Assembly: GCA_963750015.1 (NCBI GenBank)
Contig: CAVVPU010000227.1
Span: forward strand, 39,377 to 103,376
Source of the DNA: CAVVNC01 sp963750015
GTDB lineage: Bacteria > Desulfobacterota > Syntrophorhabdia > Syntrophorhabdales > WCHB1-27
DNA length: 64,000 nt
Direction of reading: 5' to 3'
Positions 52,213 to 60,307 of this stretch are shown here, piece after piece. Both the position numbers and the translations under genes were made by a program. The notes under the pieces are model-generated. The model searched no databases. It was not told the origin of the DNA and worked only from the letters and a program-made list of their open reading frames with translations. How positions within the stretch are numbered: the stretch's first letter is position 1; each line of letters begins with the position of its first letter.

Positions 52213-52515
52213 ATGTCAAGACCCAAAAAGTGCAGATGTATAAGCAGCCGCCCAGATGCGTTATATTTCAAACCCAGGGGTATCCCGCTGACGCATTTGA
52301 AGGAGGTCTCTTTGGACCTCGACGAATTGGAGGCCATCAGGCTTGCCGATTACGAAGGGCGGTATCACGAGGAGGCAGCCAGCGAGATGAAGATCTCAAG
52401 GGCTACCTTCGGGCGTATAGTTAACGAGGCAAGGCGCAAGGTGGCAGAGGCGTTGATCCGGGGCAAGGCCCTGAAAATACAGATAAACGATATCCACAAG
52501 GAGGATACAGAATGA
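52213..52515 (+). CDS. DUF134-family HTH DNA-binding protein
   Basis: A 100-residue protein starting MSRPKKCRCISSRPDALYFK, followed by PRGIPLTHLKEVSLDLDELEAIRLADYEG and a sigma-region-4-like helix-turn-helix (YHEEAASEMKISRATFGRIVNEARRKVAEALI, described here in two overlapping parts only). Its N-terminal CxC could bind metal. It belongs to UPF0251/DUF134, predicted regulators found with NifX-like proteins. The ATG lies at the predicted +1 site. Its stop overlaps the next gene's start (ATGA). It is the best candidate to bind the CATATG dyads. Confidence 0.88.
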   Translation: MSRPKKCRCISSRPDALYFKPRGIPLTHLKEVSLDLDELEAIRLADYEGRYHEEAASEMKISRATFGRIVNEARRKVAEALIRGKALKIQINDIHKEDTE

Positions 52516-52892
52516 AGGTATGTTTTGCAGTCGAGAAGGATGAAGGCATCAACAGCGCGGTCTACGGACATTTCGGTACCGCGCCCACGTTCGTCATGGT
52601 CGATACCGAGACAGAGGGCGTCGGTACGGTCGGCAACAAGGACCTTAACCACGTGCACGGCGCGTGCAACCCGTTTCAGGCAATCGGTGGTCAGTCAGTC
52701 GATGCGGTCGTCGTGGGCGGCATAGGCGCAGGAGCCATCTCGGGACTCAATGCGAGGGGCATCAAAGTCTACCGGTCCGGGGCTGAGACGGTCAAACAGA
52801 ACATGGATCTCCTGAAAGAAGGCAAGCTCCCCCTGCTCACCATGCAGCATGCATGCGGCGGCCACACGGATGGCAGTTGTGGGCATCACTAA
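52512..52892 (+). CDS. NifX/NifB-type dinitrogenase iron-molybdenum cofactor family protein
   Basis: A 126-residue single-domain protein: MKVCFAVEKDEGINSAVYGH, FGTAPTFVMVDTET, NHVHGACNPFQAIGGQSVDA, ISGLNARGIKVYRSGAETVK and a His/Cys-rich tail MQHACGGHTDGSCGHH. The family binds iron-sulfur or molybdenum-iron clusters; outside nitrogen fixation its role is unknown. It overlaps DUF134 and precedes FmdB. No nif genes are in the window. A decayed paralogue lies at 3.5-3.8 kb. Confidence 0.9.
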   Translation: MKVCFAVEKDEGINSAVYGHFGTAPTFVMVDTETEGVGTVGNKDLNHVHGACNPFQAIGGQSVDAVVVGGIGAGAISGLNARGIKVYRSGAETVKQNMDLLKEGKLPLLTMQHACGGHTDGSCGHH

Positions 52893-52919
52893 GCCCGACC
52901 ACGCGGAGGAATGACACCC

Positions 52920-53150
52920 ATGCCGATCTATGAATATCGCTGTAAGAAGTGCGGGGCGGTAGCCGAGGTACTGGTGCTATCAAAAAAGGAGTCGCCGGCC
53001 TGCACGCAGTGCGGGAGTGTTGACCTCGTGAAGCTCATGTCCGCAGCCAATGTCGGGGCCGGCGCCCCGTCGTTCTCTCCCCCGAAAACCGGTGGCTGCT
53101 GCGGCTCACCGGGTTCCTGCGGCTCACCGGGAAGCTGCTGCTCCGGGTAG
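52920..53150 (+). CDS. FmdB-type small zinc-ribbon protein
   Basis: A 76-residue protein: PIYEYRCKKCGAVAEVL, ESPACTQCGSVDLVKLMSAA and a Cys/Gly/Ser-rich tail (GGCCGSPGSCGSPGSCCSG). The two CxxC pairs form a zinc ribbon. The ATG at 52920 has GAGGAATG about eight bases upstream; an earlier ATG at 52911 is too close to it. It is third in the DUF134-NifX-FmdB operon. FmdB proteins are named from formamidase regulation, but their function is unclear. Confidence 0.85.
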   Translation: MPIYEYRCKKCGAVAEVLVLSKKESPACTQCGSVDLVKLMSAANVGAGAPSFSPPKTGGCCGSPGSCGSPGSCCSG

Positions 53151-53177
53151 GGTGACTTTCCATCCAAAAAATAGGTG

Positions 53178-53210
53178 GGTCGCCCCATAGTTTTCCTACC
53201 TTGGGCGACC
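53178..53210 (+). terminator. Hairpin after the DUF134-NifX-FmdB operon
   Basis: GGTCGCCC (53178-53185) pairs with GGGCGACC (53203-53210). The loop is 17 bases and holds TTTTCC. It lies 28 bases past the fmdB stop. The termination strength is uncertain. Confidence 0.5.
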
Positions 53211-53254
53211 TCCTCTGGCAATTCCCTCCGTCCAGGCGCCGCGGCGTTCGGCGG

Positions 53255-53290
53255 ACCTGCTAGGTCGCCTATGTAGGCGACCTAGCAGGT
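53255..53290. repeat. Perfect 17-bp inverted repeat with two-base centre
   Basis: Left arm ACCTGCTAGGTCGCCTA (53255-53271), TG, right arm TAGGCGACCTAGCAGGT (53274-53290): a 36-bp palindrome with no mismatch. It shares GGTCGCC with the preceding hairpin. It lies between the operon end and a truncated dinB, and could be a resolvase/recombination site, a terminator for both sides, or an element end. Confidence 0.85.
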
Positions 53291-53344
53291 AAAGCGAAAA
53301 AAATGGCCCGACGGGCAACGGTATAGAAAATAGGAATCATTTAA

Positions 53345-53524
53345 TCACGGGCAGGTGATGCGGGCCGAAACGCCGTAGGCTCTCGCCTCGTATGAGGAGG
53401 TGGTGATGACCGTTCGCTCTCCGCCTCCCGTGACCGCTATGGGCTTACCTCGGAGCTCGGGGTTGTCCCGCTCGACGGAGGCGAAGAGGGCATCCATGTC
53501 GACGCACAGGATGATCTTTGCCAT
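53345..53524 (-). pseudogene. dinB: DNA polymerase IV N-terminal fragment
   Basis: MAKIILCVDMDALFASVERD and GKPIAVTGGGERTVITTSSY, then EARAYGVSARITCP and a stop. This is the palm start of Y-family polymerase IV with the first catalytic aspartates (VDMDA). About 290 residues are missing, so the gene is dead. The break is about 55 bases from the perfect palindrome. Confidence 0.85.
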
Positions 53525-53690
53525 GGCCATATTCTACCGGGACTCTCTTTCGGGAGCAAGGGCGAGAATCCTCACCATTGCCCTGCGATCATCAAAAGGC
53601 TGCGAGCGGCACTTTCCCCTTGCCAAATCCTCCTGGTTCCAGTATAAACGTTGCAATGATCTACTCATCCCACAAAAAGAAGGGGGCACC

Positions 53691-54044
53691 ATGACGAAGG
53701 CAGAAATGGTCGCAAAGCTGGCCGAGGTAGTGGATATCCAGAAGAAGCAGGCTGAGAAGGTTCTCACGGAACTCGTCGGAATGATCAGGGGCTCTCTCGT
53801 GAAAGGGGAGAGGATAGTGCTTGCCGGTCTCGGCTCCTTCTCCACCACCACCCGGAAGGCCCGGACGGGCAGGAACCCGAGGACCGGCGCTGCGCTCAAG
53901 ATACCGGCCAGGAAGGCGGTCAAGTTCTCTCCTGCGGGACCTGTCAAGAAGGAGGTAAACGCACCGGCGGGCGCGAAGAAGGCGGCGGCGAAGGCAAAGC
54001 CTGCAGTCAAGAAGGCACCTGCGAAGGGAGCGAAGAAGAAGTAG
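53691..54044 (+). CDS. HU-family DNA-binding protein with lysine-rich tail
   Basis: A 117-residue protein. Residues 1-90 are an HU fold: MTKAEMVAKLAEVVDIQKKQ, VLTELVGMIRGSLVKGERI, LAGLGSFSTTTRKARTGRNP and RTGAALKIPARKAVKFSPAG. The tail (residues about 92-117) is repeats of Ala-Lys-Pro like histone H1. It packs DNA. AAGGGGGC lies just before the ATG. The H1-like tail is found in some HU variants of Deltaproteobacteria and Actinobacteria. Confidence 0.93.
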   Translation: MTKAEMVAKLAEVVDIQKKQAEKVLTELVGMIRGSLVKGERIVLAGLGSFSTTTRKARTGRNPRTGAALKIPARKAVKFSPAGPVKKEVNAPAGAKKAAAKAKPAVKKAPAKGAKKK

Positions 54045-54131
54045 GGAGCACGACGAGACAGCAAAGGCCCGTTCGGAATGAGCGCCTGAGACGCCTCCGC
54101 CCCAACCACCGAAGCTGAGGAGCCCGAGTCT

Positions 54132-54377
54132 TCATCCTGCTCGCCTATGTGCTGATCCGGCCCAATCCTTCATCTTGATGAGCAGCCAGTTCTGTTTCTT
54201 GCCGGCGAAGCGGGTGCGGATGAGGGCAAATCTGCCTTTAAGCCTCCTGCCGTGAAGGTCGACTTCCACGTGCCCGTCGCCAAGGGCCTGCTCCATGCTT
54301 TTTGGCGGATCCCTTTCGGCGGGGCGGCCCTTTTTTGCACCCCTGGCGTTCTTCATATCGGCCATCCCGGTGACCAT
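54132..54377 (-). pseudogene. LigD 3'-phosphoesterase domain fragment
   Basis: MEQALGDGHVEVDLHGRRLK followed by GRFALIRTRFAGKKQNWLL and IKMKD is the last part of the LigD 3'-phosphoesterase domain (non-homologous end joining). The N-terminal part and ligase/polymerase domains are missing. The fragment has a plausible start, but 81 residues cannot make the domain. Confidence 0.65.
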
Positions 54378-54404
54378 CTCTTTTTTCTATGTAATGAATG
54401 ACGG

Positions 54405-54580
54405 AGTTATTCGAGGCCGCGCTCGTAAGCCACTTTCTTGAAATTGCTTATGAGGGGACTGTGACTGATAGCAGTGTCCCTCTTGCCCTTGGACAGCTGT
54501 TCGGCGAGAAACCATACCGCCTGGTATTCGTCGCCGGTTGCATACCCGGCTATGGGCGTCACGGCCCGTATTTCGGCACT
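54405..54580 (-). pseudogene. Unrecognised C-terminal coding fragment
   Basis: Minus-strand frame: VTPIAGYATGDEYQAVWFLA, EQLSKGKRDTAISHSPLIS, NFKKVAYERGLE and a stop. It reads like a genuine C-terminus but has no start; the family is unknown. From 54581 to 54700 only the tail DTALVKQMLDLSSNERML on the plus strand looks protein-like. Confidence 0.35.
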
Positions 54581-54700
54581 AGTTTTTGCCTCATTTCTTC
54601 CAGCGATTGCCTTTATAATAGCTCCTCGCCCCCCGCGATTTCGATGAGATTGATACCGCTTTGGTGAAACAAATGCTCGACCTGTCCTCCAACGAAAGAA

Positions 54701-54776
54701 TGCTCATGAAAAAGGCTTGACGTCATATACAGATAAGTATATTGTTGAGTATACTGGCTCGTATACAGGAGATTGT
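54701..54776 (+). promoter_or_regulatory. Operator-like repeats before the GntR-type gene
   Basis: AAGTATATTGTTGAGTATAC is followed by TGGCTCGTATACAGG. The repeated GTATAC half-sites about 14 bases apart look like an autoregulatory operator of the FCD regulator. Confidence 0.5.
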
Positions 54777-55475
54777 ATGCCTCATAAGGCTAAACAAGAA
54801 TCAAGTGCCCTTCGTTTCAAGGCGTATAAGATGATCAAAGAAAAAATAGTTTATCTTGATCTCAAACCGGGGGAGAAAATTTTTGAAAGTGAACTGGCAA
54901 AATCTCTCAACACCAGCAGGACGCCAGTGAGGGAAGCGCTCCTTATGCTTCAGCATGAGAAACTTGTGACTTGTACTGACAGTCTTGGGTTCATTGTCAG
55001 AAGGTTCAACGCGAAGGATATCAATGAATTCTTTGTCTTGAGATACGCCATCGAGGAGTTGGTGATAGACCTCGTCGTAGAAAAAATAACCGAAGAGGAA
55101 ATCGCAGCGCTTAAGGCAAACGTGGCCGAAGGCGAGCGATTTATCAAAGAAGGTAGTGATATACACGCCATCGTCCGCATCGAATCGGAATTTCATGAAC
55201 TGCTCTATCGGGCGGCAAAATCGGAAATTCTTTACGATACCATATCAGGTCTCGTGGACAAATTCCAATGGCTCAGAGCGCTTGCTCTCAGCGCGCCTGA
55301 AGCGCCCCGGAGTTCTCTTTCGCACCATCGCAAAATAATCCAATTGATTGAAAGCAAAGACATAGAAGGCTGCAAGAGGATGATGCGTATTCATCTCGAT
55401 GAGGCGCGCGGTCGCTTAATGGGTTTGCCGGGACTTTTGCTGCAATCCGGCTTCGAAACAGGTTCGTCCTTATAG
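54777..55475 (+). CDS. GntR-family (FCD/FadR-type) transcriptional regulator
   Basis: A 232-residue regulator: winged helix KAYKMIKEKIVYLDLKPGEK, ESELAKSLNTSRTPVREALL, then an FCD domain with metal-binding residues (EFFVLRYAIEELVIDLV; ESEFHELLYRAAK; SHHRKIIQLIESKDIEGC). The start is ATG 54777 with AGGAGATT upstream. It probably senses an acid or aromatic substrate and controls the ABC transporter-type protein 230 bases downstream. Confidence 0.92.
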   Translation: MPHKAKQESSALRFKAYKMIKEKIVYLDLKPGEKIFESELAKSLNTSRTPVREALLMLQHEKLVTCTDSLGFIVRRFNAKDINEFFVLRYAIEELVIDLVVEKITEEEIAALKANVAEGERFIKEGSDIHAIVRIESEFHELLYRAAKSEILYDTISGLVDKFQWLRALALSAPEAPRSSLSHHRKIIQLIESKDIEGCKRMMRIHLDEARGRLMGLPGLLLQSGFETGSSL

Positions 55476-55703
55476 AACGAGGGAGGCTGTCTCAAGATAG
55501 AGAAGCGAAGGCTCTTCTATCGGCCACACAGGGGTCCTCAAACGCAAAGACGTTTGTTCGCGTGGAGAATTATTGATTAAGGAAGAATGAGTGGCCGGCC
55601 AAAAGCAGGTGATGATCGGGCGTCAATAGGTGCACCATAACCGGCGGCGTTTTAAGGACATTGTAGGGTAGCTGACTGAGAACAAAAAGGGGAGGAGGAA
55701 ACA
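55476..55703 (+). other. Intergenic region with ribosome site for the binding protein
   Basis: Between the regulator and the binding-protein gene, which starts after GGGGAGGAGG (about 55690-55699). No other feature was seen. Confidence 0.4.
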
Positions 55704-56954
55704 ATGGCTAGAACCAGATCGCAGATCGTAGTTTTCGTGATCATGATGGTGGTCGGAGTGTTAGTCTTTTCCACAAGCACCCAGGCCGCCGGGAAAACAG
55801 TGTATGTCGGCGGCAGCTTTGCGCTCACCGGTGCTTATGCAGAGGACATGGCGGCGATGTTGGCTGCCTTTGAGGACTATGTCAAATATGTAAACGTAAC
55901 GAAGAACTTAGCACCTTGGAGAAAAGAGAAATGGCCTGCCGACGTCACCATAGAACTGTTGTGGCGGGACGACCAGCTCCAGCCCGGAAAGGCGCTCTCC
56001 ATCTACGAGGAACTGAAGGCAAAAGGAATGCTGGTCTACAGGGTAGGGAGCTCGCCAGTGGCTATGGCCCTCAAGGACAGGCTGGTGCAGGACGGTTTCG
56101 GCGTTCCCAGTTCGGCCACCGGAGCATATATCATGGAGCCGAAGCCGGGAACCATCTTCACCTATTACCCCATTTACACCGATGCCGTTGCAGCCGCGGC
56201 CGATTGGTTCAAGGAGAAATGGAAAGAAACGAGAAAACCGAGAGTTGCTTATCTCACCGCAGATAATGCCATGGGTAAGTCGCTCGAGATACCCCAGATG
56301 AAGGCTTATCTCGAGAAACTAGGGTACGAATTTGTCGGCATCCAGTATGTGCCCCTCGTCCCCACTTCTCCTCCAACCACTCAGCTTATGTGGCTCAAAG
56401 AAAACAAGGTTGACCTTGCCCTCGGCCTCATGGTTAATCCCGGTTCACAGCCGACAGTCAAAGAAATGGTCAGGTTGGGTATGGGACCTTATCAGCCTTA
56501 CAAGATGACCTTTGCCTGCGCCACGCCAAGCCACCTTCCGGTTTTTGCAGAGGCCATGGGTAAACTGGGTGACGGATTTGTGGTCGGCGGCGGTTTTCCA
56601 GACTGGGATGACCGGGGCCCCGGGGTAAAGTTCATGACCGACTTGCAGAAGAGCTATCATCCTAACAAATGGGTGGGCCACATTATGTATATGGGAGGCT
56701 TCATCGAGGTCATGACACAAGTTGAGGCATTAAGGCTTGCCATGCAAAAGAAACCTCTTGAACAGCTAAGGCCCGTTGACGTACTGAACGATGGATTTTA
56801 TCAGATCAAGAATTTTGATACTGGAGGCATAAGCAGCACACCGTTGACCTATGGTCCGGGTAAGGTCGAGGGTGTCGACAAGGTTCGTGTTGACCAGTTA
56901 CAGAACGGCAAGGTGGTGAAGCAGGGCGTCTACCCCGTGCACCACATTTATTAG
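55704..56954 (+). CDS. Branched-chain amino acid/aromatic-type ABC substrate-binding protein
   Basis: A 416-residue periplasmic binding protein. The signal peptide (MARTRSQIVVFVIMMVVGVL, cleaved near STQAAGK) is followed by GGSFALTGAYAEDMAAMLAA, a type-1 periplasmic fold. VAYLTADNAMGKSLEIPQMK and GDGFVVGGGFPDW are internal. It binds a small hydrophobic or acid ligand for an ABC importer; no permease genes follow. It may serve a transporter elsewhere. A hairpin and DUF169 gene follow. Confidence 0.9.
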   Translation: MARTRSQIVVFVIMMVVGVLVFSTSTQAAGKTVYVGGSFALTGAYAEDMAAMLAAFEDYVKYVNVTKNLAPWRKEKWPADVTIELLWRDDQLQPGKALSIYEELKAKGMLVYRVGSSPVAMALKDRLVQDGFGVPSSATGAYIMEPKPGTIFTYYPIYTDAVAAAADWFKEKWKETRKPRVAYLTADNAMGKSLEIPQMKAYLEKLGYEFVGIQYVPLVPTSPPTTQLMWLKENKVDLALGLMVNPGSQPTVKEMVRLGMGPYQPYKMTFACATPSHLPVFAEAMGKLGDGFVVGGGFPDWDDRGPGVKFMTDLQKSYHPNKWVGHIMYMGGFIEVMTQVEALRLAMQKKPLEQLRPVDVLNDGFYQIKNFDTGGISSTPLTYGPGKVEGVDKVRVDQLQNGKVVKQGVYPVHHIY

Positions 56955-56973
56955 TAATCACTCCCCCATAATT

Positions 56974-57001
56974 CCGTGGGCTCTATGGACGGAGCCCACG
57001 G
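56974..57001 (+). terminator. 10-bp hairpin between the binding-protein gene and DUF169
   Basis: CCGTGGGCTC (56974-56983) pairs with GAGCCCACGG (56992-57001). No T-run follows; it may be an attenuator lowering DUF169 relative to the abundant binding protein. Confidence 0.6.
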
Positions 57002-57070
57002 AAACTCACCTGAAGATCGGGCGGTTTGAATTTTGGACTCCGTCTTGAGGAAGAATGTAAGGAGGTTGAA

Positions 57071-57806
57071 TTGACGCTCACAAAACAGGATTTTGCCATA
57101 TTGGATGAATTCAAGTTTGACACACAGCCGGTCGGTGTCAAGTATCTGGTCAGGCCTCCGGAAGGTATCACCAGGCTGGAGCAAAAGATGGCACTGTGTG
57201 AGATGCTCAAGAAGGCACAAGGAGGCGAAATCTTTTATGCCGACGTGAAGAACCATACCTGCGAAGCAGGGCCATATGTGCTGGGGAAAAGAGAAATCGA
57301 AGAACAATTCGTCAGTGGAGAATTTGGCGCCGGGCTGGGTGTCTTCAAGGATGCCCGCGCCGCGAGCAGACTCTACCATTATGCCCCGAAAATAGCCAAA
57401 GGGGTTGTTAACTATGTTGCCTTTTCTCCAATAGATAAGCTCCCTTATGAACCTGATGTACTCATTGTTCTTGCCACTATCGATCAGGCTGAAATCCTCT
57501 TCAGGGCTATGAGCTATGAGACGGGAGAAATGTGGTCGAGCAACTATTCCGCAGCGATAGGGTGCTCATGGCTTTTTGCCTATCCCTATCTCACGGGAAA
57601 GATAAACTTTGTCACTACCGGCCTTGGATTCGGCATGAGACGAAGGAAATTGTTCCCTCCGGGCATGCAGACTCATCTCTATCCCCTTTGACCGTCTCTG
57701 TTCCATGCTGCGGACACTGAGGGAAATGCCCTGGATCCCTGAGCCATTTAAGCCGAATGGATTGGAATATGTGAAAGACCTACGTAAAAAGCTGGGGCTT
57801 GACTAG
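57071..57806 (+). CDS. DUF169-family protein, one frameshift near the end
   Basis: The start is TTG at 57071 with AAGGAGGT just upstream. The protein has DUF169 features: DTQPVGVKYLVRPPEG, CEMLKKAQGGEIFYADVKNH, the CEAGPYVLG motif, YEPDVLIVLATIDQAEIL and IGCSWLFAYPYLTGKINFV. After KLFPPGM the frame changes at about 57670 and continues ISIPFDRLCSMLRTLREMPW, then EYVKDLRKKLGLD, to a TAG at 57804-57806. The joined length is about 245 residues. Conserved cysteines suggest a metal or cluster. The function is unknown; the family is common in anaerobes and archaea. Confidence 0.85.
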
Positions 57807-57944
57807 ATGCCCACGTGTTCACGTCTGCGGTGCCTATTTTGACCTGGCCACAGTGCACCGGTCTAACTTTTCCTTTACACTCTGGACGGAAGAAAAGATC
57901 ACATGAAGGTAGCACTGCGAACATTTACCTGTGAAAATAAGGTG

Positions 57945-58166
57945 GAGGTGAACCCATCACCCTGATTCTTCTTGGCCTTAGCCCCTTCGGCTTTGGGGTG
58001 GTCGGGAAAAAGGGTCGGCTACGCAACTTACCATCACCGAGAATCCGGTGCCTGTTCCTGCTTCTTCACTCCTCTTCGCTCCCGGCCTCGCCGCCTTGGC
58101 TGCGATAAGTAGAAAGTTCAAGAAGTCAAGCCGATCGGGCATATTAAGAGGCAGGGTTCGGTGAAC
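57945..58166 (+). pseudogene. PEP-CTERM-like sorting-tail remnants
   Basis: Two C-terminal sorting-type tails in different frames. One reads GEPITLILLGLSPFGFGVVG followed by KKGR. The second reads ENPVPVPASSLLFAPGLAAL followed by AAISRKFKK. Both have the PEP-CTERM layout: Pro motif, hydrophobic helix, basic cluster. No upstream domain remains. They appear to be ends of exported proteins exposed to exosortase; none is in the window. Confidence 0.45.
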
Positions 58167-58300
58167 GACCTTGCCTTCTTTATTGCCCGAAGATTGACGA
58201 TTGCCGTCTATAACCAGCATTGGGAAGCGGATTAACAAATCCGCGGACTTCAGGAAATTCACCTCTATCTGCCCTCCTCGCCACGCATCCCATAGTGCGT

Positions 58301-58335
58301 CATGAGGCCCCGAACAATCATACGAGGAGGGTTCT
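58301..58335 (+). repeat. Integrase leader, shared with 8681-8714
   Basis: CATGAGGCCCCGAACA is identical in both places, and ATAC-AGGAGG-like ribosome sites follow. It is the intact parent of the remnant at 8.7 kb. Confidence 0.7.
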
Positions 58336-59175
58336 ATGACACTACACGAGGCAATAGAGCTGTTCAAGGATCATCAGAAGGACAATGCCAAAGAGAAAAC
58401 CCGGGAGAGCTATGGTTATCTGTTTCGAAATCTGGAGACGCTTCTTGAGGACGGTCCCCTTGATGCCGTACGGGCTCAGGACCTCTACCAATTCCTGCTT
58501 CTTGTGACCGAAAGACGAGCCAGATCGACGGCCCGTCTCCGCTACGCCCAGCTCAAGTCCTTCTTCAACCTCGTCATCGAGGAGACACACACGTCGATGA
58601 CCAATCCCTGCAATGATCCCCTTCTCTCGAAGACGTTCCGGGCTCCCCGGGTGAAACAGCGAGAGATTATCGGCAGGGAAGTAGTCGACGAAATCATCTA
58701 TCGGTGCGGAAAGACGAGGGACAGACTCATCCTCGAGCTCCAGGCCCGTTGCGGGCTGAGAATAGGGGAGGTGCTGGGTCTGCGGGCATCGGATGTGAGC
58801 GGAAGAAGACTCACCTTAAGGCGACCCAAGTCGGGCAGGGATGAGGAGAGCGCCTTCATGCCGGAGACGCTGGCGGGCAGGTTGAGAACATATGTAGAAA
58901 CCAGGAACCTGGACCCCGACCAAAGGATCTTCCCCATCTGCTACTCAACTGCCTGGTCCCTTGTGAAGAGCCTTGGGGACAAGATGAACGTGAAAATTAG
59001 GCCCCACGATCTGAGACGCCATTCAGCCACCTATGCGAGCAGGAACGGGATCCCCCTTGAGGTCATCTCTAAGATCATCCTCCGTCACCAGGACCTCAAA
59101 ACCACGCAGATGTACCTCGGGAGGATAAGCGAGGCTGAGGCCCTGCGCTGGATGGACATGCTCCACGGCAAATAG
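58336..59175 (+). CDS. Tyrosine recombinase/integrase
   Basis: A 279-residue site-specific recombinase. The N-terminal SAM-like domain (MTLHEAIELFKDHQ, GPLDAVRAQDLYQFL) is followed by a catalytic domain with R142 (GLRIGEVLGLR), K165 (RRPKSGRDE), H224 and R227 (RPHDLRRHSATY), H251 (RHQDLKTTQ) and the nucleophile Y260 (MYLGRI). All six positions are present, so it is likely active. CGAGGAGGG precedes the ATG. A tRNA-Gln 3' half 1.1 kb downstream is its probable attachment site, marking an island end. Confidence 0.92.
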   Translation: MTLHEAIELFKDHQKDNAKEKTRESYGYLFRNLETLLEDGPLDAVRAQDLYQFLLLVTERRARSTARLRYAQLKSFFNLVIEETHTSMTNPCNDPLLSKTFRAPRVKQREIIGREVVDEIIYRCGKTRDRLILELQARCGLRIGEVLGLRASDVSGRRLTLRRPKSGRDEESAFMPETLAGRLRTYVETRNLDPDQRIFPICYSTAWSLVKSLGDKMNVKIRPHDLRRHSATYASRNGIPLEVISKIILRHQDLKTTQMYLGRISEAEALRWMDMLHGK

Positions 59176-59717
59176 TCCAGAATCAGATCGGGGCCTCGTC
59201 GGGTCGGTAGCAAGGCTATTAATGGCATTCCTCAAGAATTCCGAAACATTGAAACACGCCAGTAGCAGGTGGAGAGCGGATCTTCGTCATGAACGCGTTT
59301 GCAAGGAATGCCGCGACAAGTGTTGATACGAAGATGCCGGTGCTTCAGATGTGATCCTGAAAGCCAGACAAGGGTAGCGGAGGTTTTCAAACCCGCGACG
59401 GGCAGACCGCCCAGGGCACAGAGATCGCACCTCTCGCCTACACGAGGTTGGCGGCGGCCAGTTATGAAGGTCTTCCGGTGGCCAACAGACGAGCAATCCC
59501 TCTGGTCAGATGGTTATGCAATAGTCAGCCGTTCATGAGACGGATTAGTCAGAATAATGTCAGAGGTTACAAAGCCGGGGGTTTGTTGAAACCGTGAATT
59601 GCTCAAAGCGGTTTAGTAGTACGTGAGCCGCCTGAAGGCGACTACCTGTCTTTCTCGAACAGTTTCATCTGGTCGAGTTTCTGGACGCCATCGTTTAGGT
59701 AAAGGCTCTGGCGTGTG
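59176..59717. other. Region between integrase and IS630 remnant
   Basis: No protein or RNA family recognised on either strand. It has the look of worn mobile DNA; short open frames here have no motif. Confidence 0.4.
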
Positions 59718-60110
59718 AGTTGCCCTCCAAGGGCCAGATTCCTCTGTCGCGGTGGAGCACCGGCGAAATCGCACAAGAGGCTATCTAACGAGGCATCGTA
59801 GCTCACGTGAGCGGCTCCACAATCTGGCGATGGCTCGGCGGGGATGCTATCGAGCCATGGCAGTATCGAAGTTGGATCTTTCCCCGTGATCCCCAGTTTG
59901 AGCACGAGGCCGGCAGGGTTTTGGATCTTTACCAGGGAGTGTGGGATGAACTCCCGTTGGGACTTGACTGGACGACTTGTCACCTCTGTCGATGAAAAGG
60001 CGAGCATTCAAGCATGGCATCGTCGGCACGAGACCCTGCCCGGCGCGAGCACAAAAGGGGCAGAAGGTGGAATTCGAATACAGGCGACAAGGAGACCGCT
60101 TTTCGTTCAA
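59718..60110 (+). pseudogene. IS630-family transposase remnant
   Basis: IPLSRWSTGEIAQEAI, then after a stop VSGSTIWRWLGGDAIEPWQY and RSWIFPRDPQFEHEAG. A further frame change gives LVTSVDEKASIQAWHRRHE. These are consecutive motifs of IS630-type DDE transposases, including the DEK around the second catalytic aspartate. The N-terminal helix-turn-helix and the C-terminal third are missing. Confidence 0.75.
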
Positions 60111-60260
60111 AAATTCTTGCCCAAATTTTGCCCAAAACACCGGTAGACATAGGTAAGAGCAGGGAAAACCAGTCAGACCGGAAACGGCCAAAATTCGTGT
60201 AAACAATTGAATTTGTTTACTTATCCTTACTCATGACTTATCCTCAAAAGGCTGTCCTTT

Positions 60261-60307
60261 TGACTCTGACTCCGTGAATGGGGGTTCAAATCCCTCTCCC
60301 CCAGCCA
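60261..60307 (+). tRNA. 3' half of a tRNA-Gln(CTG) gene, probable integrase attachment site
   Basis: The sequence reads from the anticodon loop GACTCTGACTCCG through a variable GAAT, a T-arm GGGGG-TTCAAAT-CCCTC and an acceptor strand TCCCCCA-G-CCA. The anticodon would be CTG. The 5' half is absent: upstream bases cannot pair with TCCGT or the acceptor. A tRNA cut at the anticodon loop is the usual mark of tyrosine-integrase recombination. It is a fragment, not a working tRNA. Confidence 0.72.

Noticed and set aside
54398..54667. 89-codon plus-strand open frame
   Set aside because: The opposite strand of the same DNA reads as a better protein tail, and this frame has no ribosome site.
60281..60307. 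Complete tRNA gene
   Set aside because: Only the part from the anticodon loop to CCA is present; no 5' acceptor strand or D-arm pairs with it.
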